Shown here: positions 4,785-5,660 of the stretch, piece after piece
How positions within the stretch are numbered: the stretch's first letter is position 1
Layout of the letters: every line of letters begins with the position of its first letter
Source of the DNA: Chromatiales bacterium
Lineage (GTDB): Bacteria; Pseudomonadota; Gammaproteobacteria; Steroidobacterales; GCA-2729495
Direction: 5' to 3'
Assembly: GCA_030614035.1 (NCBI GenBank)
Contig: JAUWKW010000112.1
Span: 1 to 5,660 of the forward strand
DNA: 5,660 bases
Translations under genes and position numbers: made by a program
Notes under the pieces: model-generated
What the model saw: only the letters and a program-made list of their open reading frames with translations
What the model was told of the DNA's origin: nothing
Databases searched by the model: none

Positions 4785-5660
4785 CTAGAGCTCTGGCTCG
4801 GCAAATGGTTCTCGCGGTTTTGCGTCAGGCGGCAGAGAGATCTGGTCGAGCTCCGCCGTCATCAGCACCCCGGTCAGTTGTGCAGCGACAGCTGCCTGTT
4901 TGACGAACAAGTCCTTGTCAAAAGTGTTGAGTCGGGCCTGCGTAGACCAGTAGGCGCTCATGTTCGAACTCATGCCGTAGCCGGGATAGTTTTTCTTGAC
5001 AGCCACATCGCTCATTCCGGACCAGTTTCCCTGGCCTCCGCGCGGGGGTGATTGCACCATAGTGCGGGGTACGCCAGCCGCTTCGACTGCACGAATCGCC
5101 TCGCTGATCAACACATCATTGTCCTGCGCGAATATCAACGTTTGTTCCGGAAGGCCGGTTTCAACAAACAGTTCGCCTTCCTCGGTGAACTCGAGCTGGC
5201 CAAAGTGCTCCATGCCGATGGTCGCAACAATCTTGCCGACGATTTCGGGATGCATCGCGTACCAGTCATTCATGTGCCGGTGCGGCATAAAGTGCTGGGA
5301 GTCGATCATAACGGTGAGCGTCCGCGGCCGATCCTCTTGTGCAAAATTCGAGAAGTACCGTATGACGGACAATATCGCGAAGCCGCCGTTGTCTTGCGTC
5401 AGATTGGGACCGTCCGAGTGAGTGATAACGAGCACGTGTTCGTCCGCGGCCGTTCCGTAATTTTTTCCGGGCAAAAACCCGGTGTAGAAATACGCAGTAG
5501 CATCTTGTTCCTCGGCCAATAGCGTTAACGTCGCTTCCTGGCCAAGCTGGGCTGCCCGTAGCACCCGCCGACCCGACACCCTGTCAAGGTACAGTCCCGG
5601 CACGCCGGTCTTGCCGGGTTTCAACAATGGAAACGTGTACAGTCCGGCTGCGCGCCACGG
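4785..5660 (-). CDS. M28-like metallopeptidase-fold protein, N-terminus cut by window edge
   Basis: The frame stays open to the right edge (the TTG at 5627 is not a convincing start), so about 292 C-terminal residues are seen. Residue numbers here count from that TTG. The first part, VPGLYLDRVSGRRVL (9-23), resembles the end of a protease-associated (PA) insert. A clear M28 pattern follows: His70-Ser-Asp72 and Asp79-Asn-Gly-Gly, the usual first zinc ligand, its partner Asp and the bridging Asp. Where M28 enzymes carry Glu-Glu, this protein reads Asp-Ser-Gln111-His112. Glu140 in GMEHFG fits the next ligand position. In the last ligand region, Trp227 (YWST) stands where a His is usual. It may be a diverged peptidase with a changed metal site, or an inactive relative. 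Whether it is exported cannot be seen because the N-terminus is missing. The fold call is moderate; the activity is uncertain. Confidence 0.6.
   Translation of the reverse strand, partial: PWRAAGLYTFPLLKPGKTGVPGLYLDRVSGRRVLRAAQLGQEATLTLLAEEQDATAYFYTGFLPGKNYGTAADEHVLVITHSDGPNLTQDNGGFAILSVIRYFSNFAQEDRPRTLTVMIDSQHFMPHRHMNDWYAMHPEIVGKIVATIGMEHFGQLEFTEEGELFVETGLPEQTLIFAQDNDVLISEAIRAVEAAGVPRTMVQSPPRGGQGNWSGMSDVAVKKNYPGYGMSSNMSAYWSTQARLNTFDKDLFVKQAAVAAQLTGVLMTAELDQISLPPDAKPREPFAEPEL

Noticed and set aside
3771..5051. A 426-codon plus-strand open frame, the longest in the window, from inside the cytochrome gene across both minus-strand genes
   Set aside because: Its product is rich in Arg, Ser and Gly without any domain pattern. 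It overlaps the clearly coding haem domain 2 and the M28-like gene, and it looks like a codon-bias shadow.
5625..5627. TTG as the start of the M28-like gene
   Set aside because: The frame continues to the window edge without a stop, and the sequence on both sides reads as one continuous PA-like segment.

Overview
The window looks like ordinary bacterial chromosome from a moderately GC-rich Gram-negative, most likely a proteobacterium. I lean towards an uncultivated or marine gammaproteobacterium on the style of the proteins (membrane-anchored dihaem cytochrome c, YHS-domain protein, MBL hydrolase), but there is no rRNA or marker gene to prove it. Coding density is high, and I see no tRNA, rRNA, CRISPR array, insertion sequence or phage gene.

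Layout. Six genes run left to right on the plus strand: the 3' end of a metallo-beta-lactamase-fold hydrolase (to 524), a small flavin/PNPOx-like split-barrel protein (659-1129), a short-chain dehydrogenase/reductase (1212-1937, GTG start), a membrane-anchored YHS-domain protein (1957-2454), a six-helix membrane protein of unknown function (2493-3158) and a membrane-anchored dihaem cytochrome c (3202-4185). They meet, tail to tail, two genes on the minus strand: a small five-helix membrane protein of unknown function (4700-4233) and, upstream of it, an M28-peptidase-like protein cut by the right window edge (5660-4785).

How the genes may work together. From 1212 to 4185 the genes are separated by only 19-43 bases and look like one transcription unit. 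The products cover cytoplasmic NAD(P)H chemistry (SDR), probable flavin binding (PNPOx-like, just upstream), a membrane YHS protein, a polytopic membrane protein with a histidine in its first helix, and a c-type cytochrome facing the periplasm. A redox route ending at a c-type cytochrome is a reasonable inference, but the substrate cannot be read from the sequence.

The most unusual spots are: (i) an 11-codon GTG-initiated leader with a strong ribosome binding site that ends in Pro-Pro-TAG, in frame with and just before the flavoprotein gene; (ii) a perfect 7-bp hairpin abutting the cytochrome start codon; (iii) an M28-like hydrolase in which the usual Glu-Glu pair reads Gln-His and the last metal His appears to be Trp; and (iv) an extra cysteine pair in the first haem domain of the cytochrome. 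No clearly new defence or mobile system is visible.
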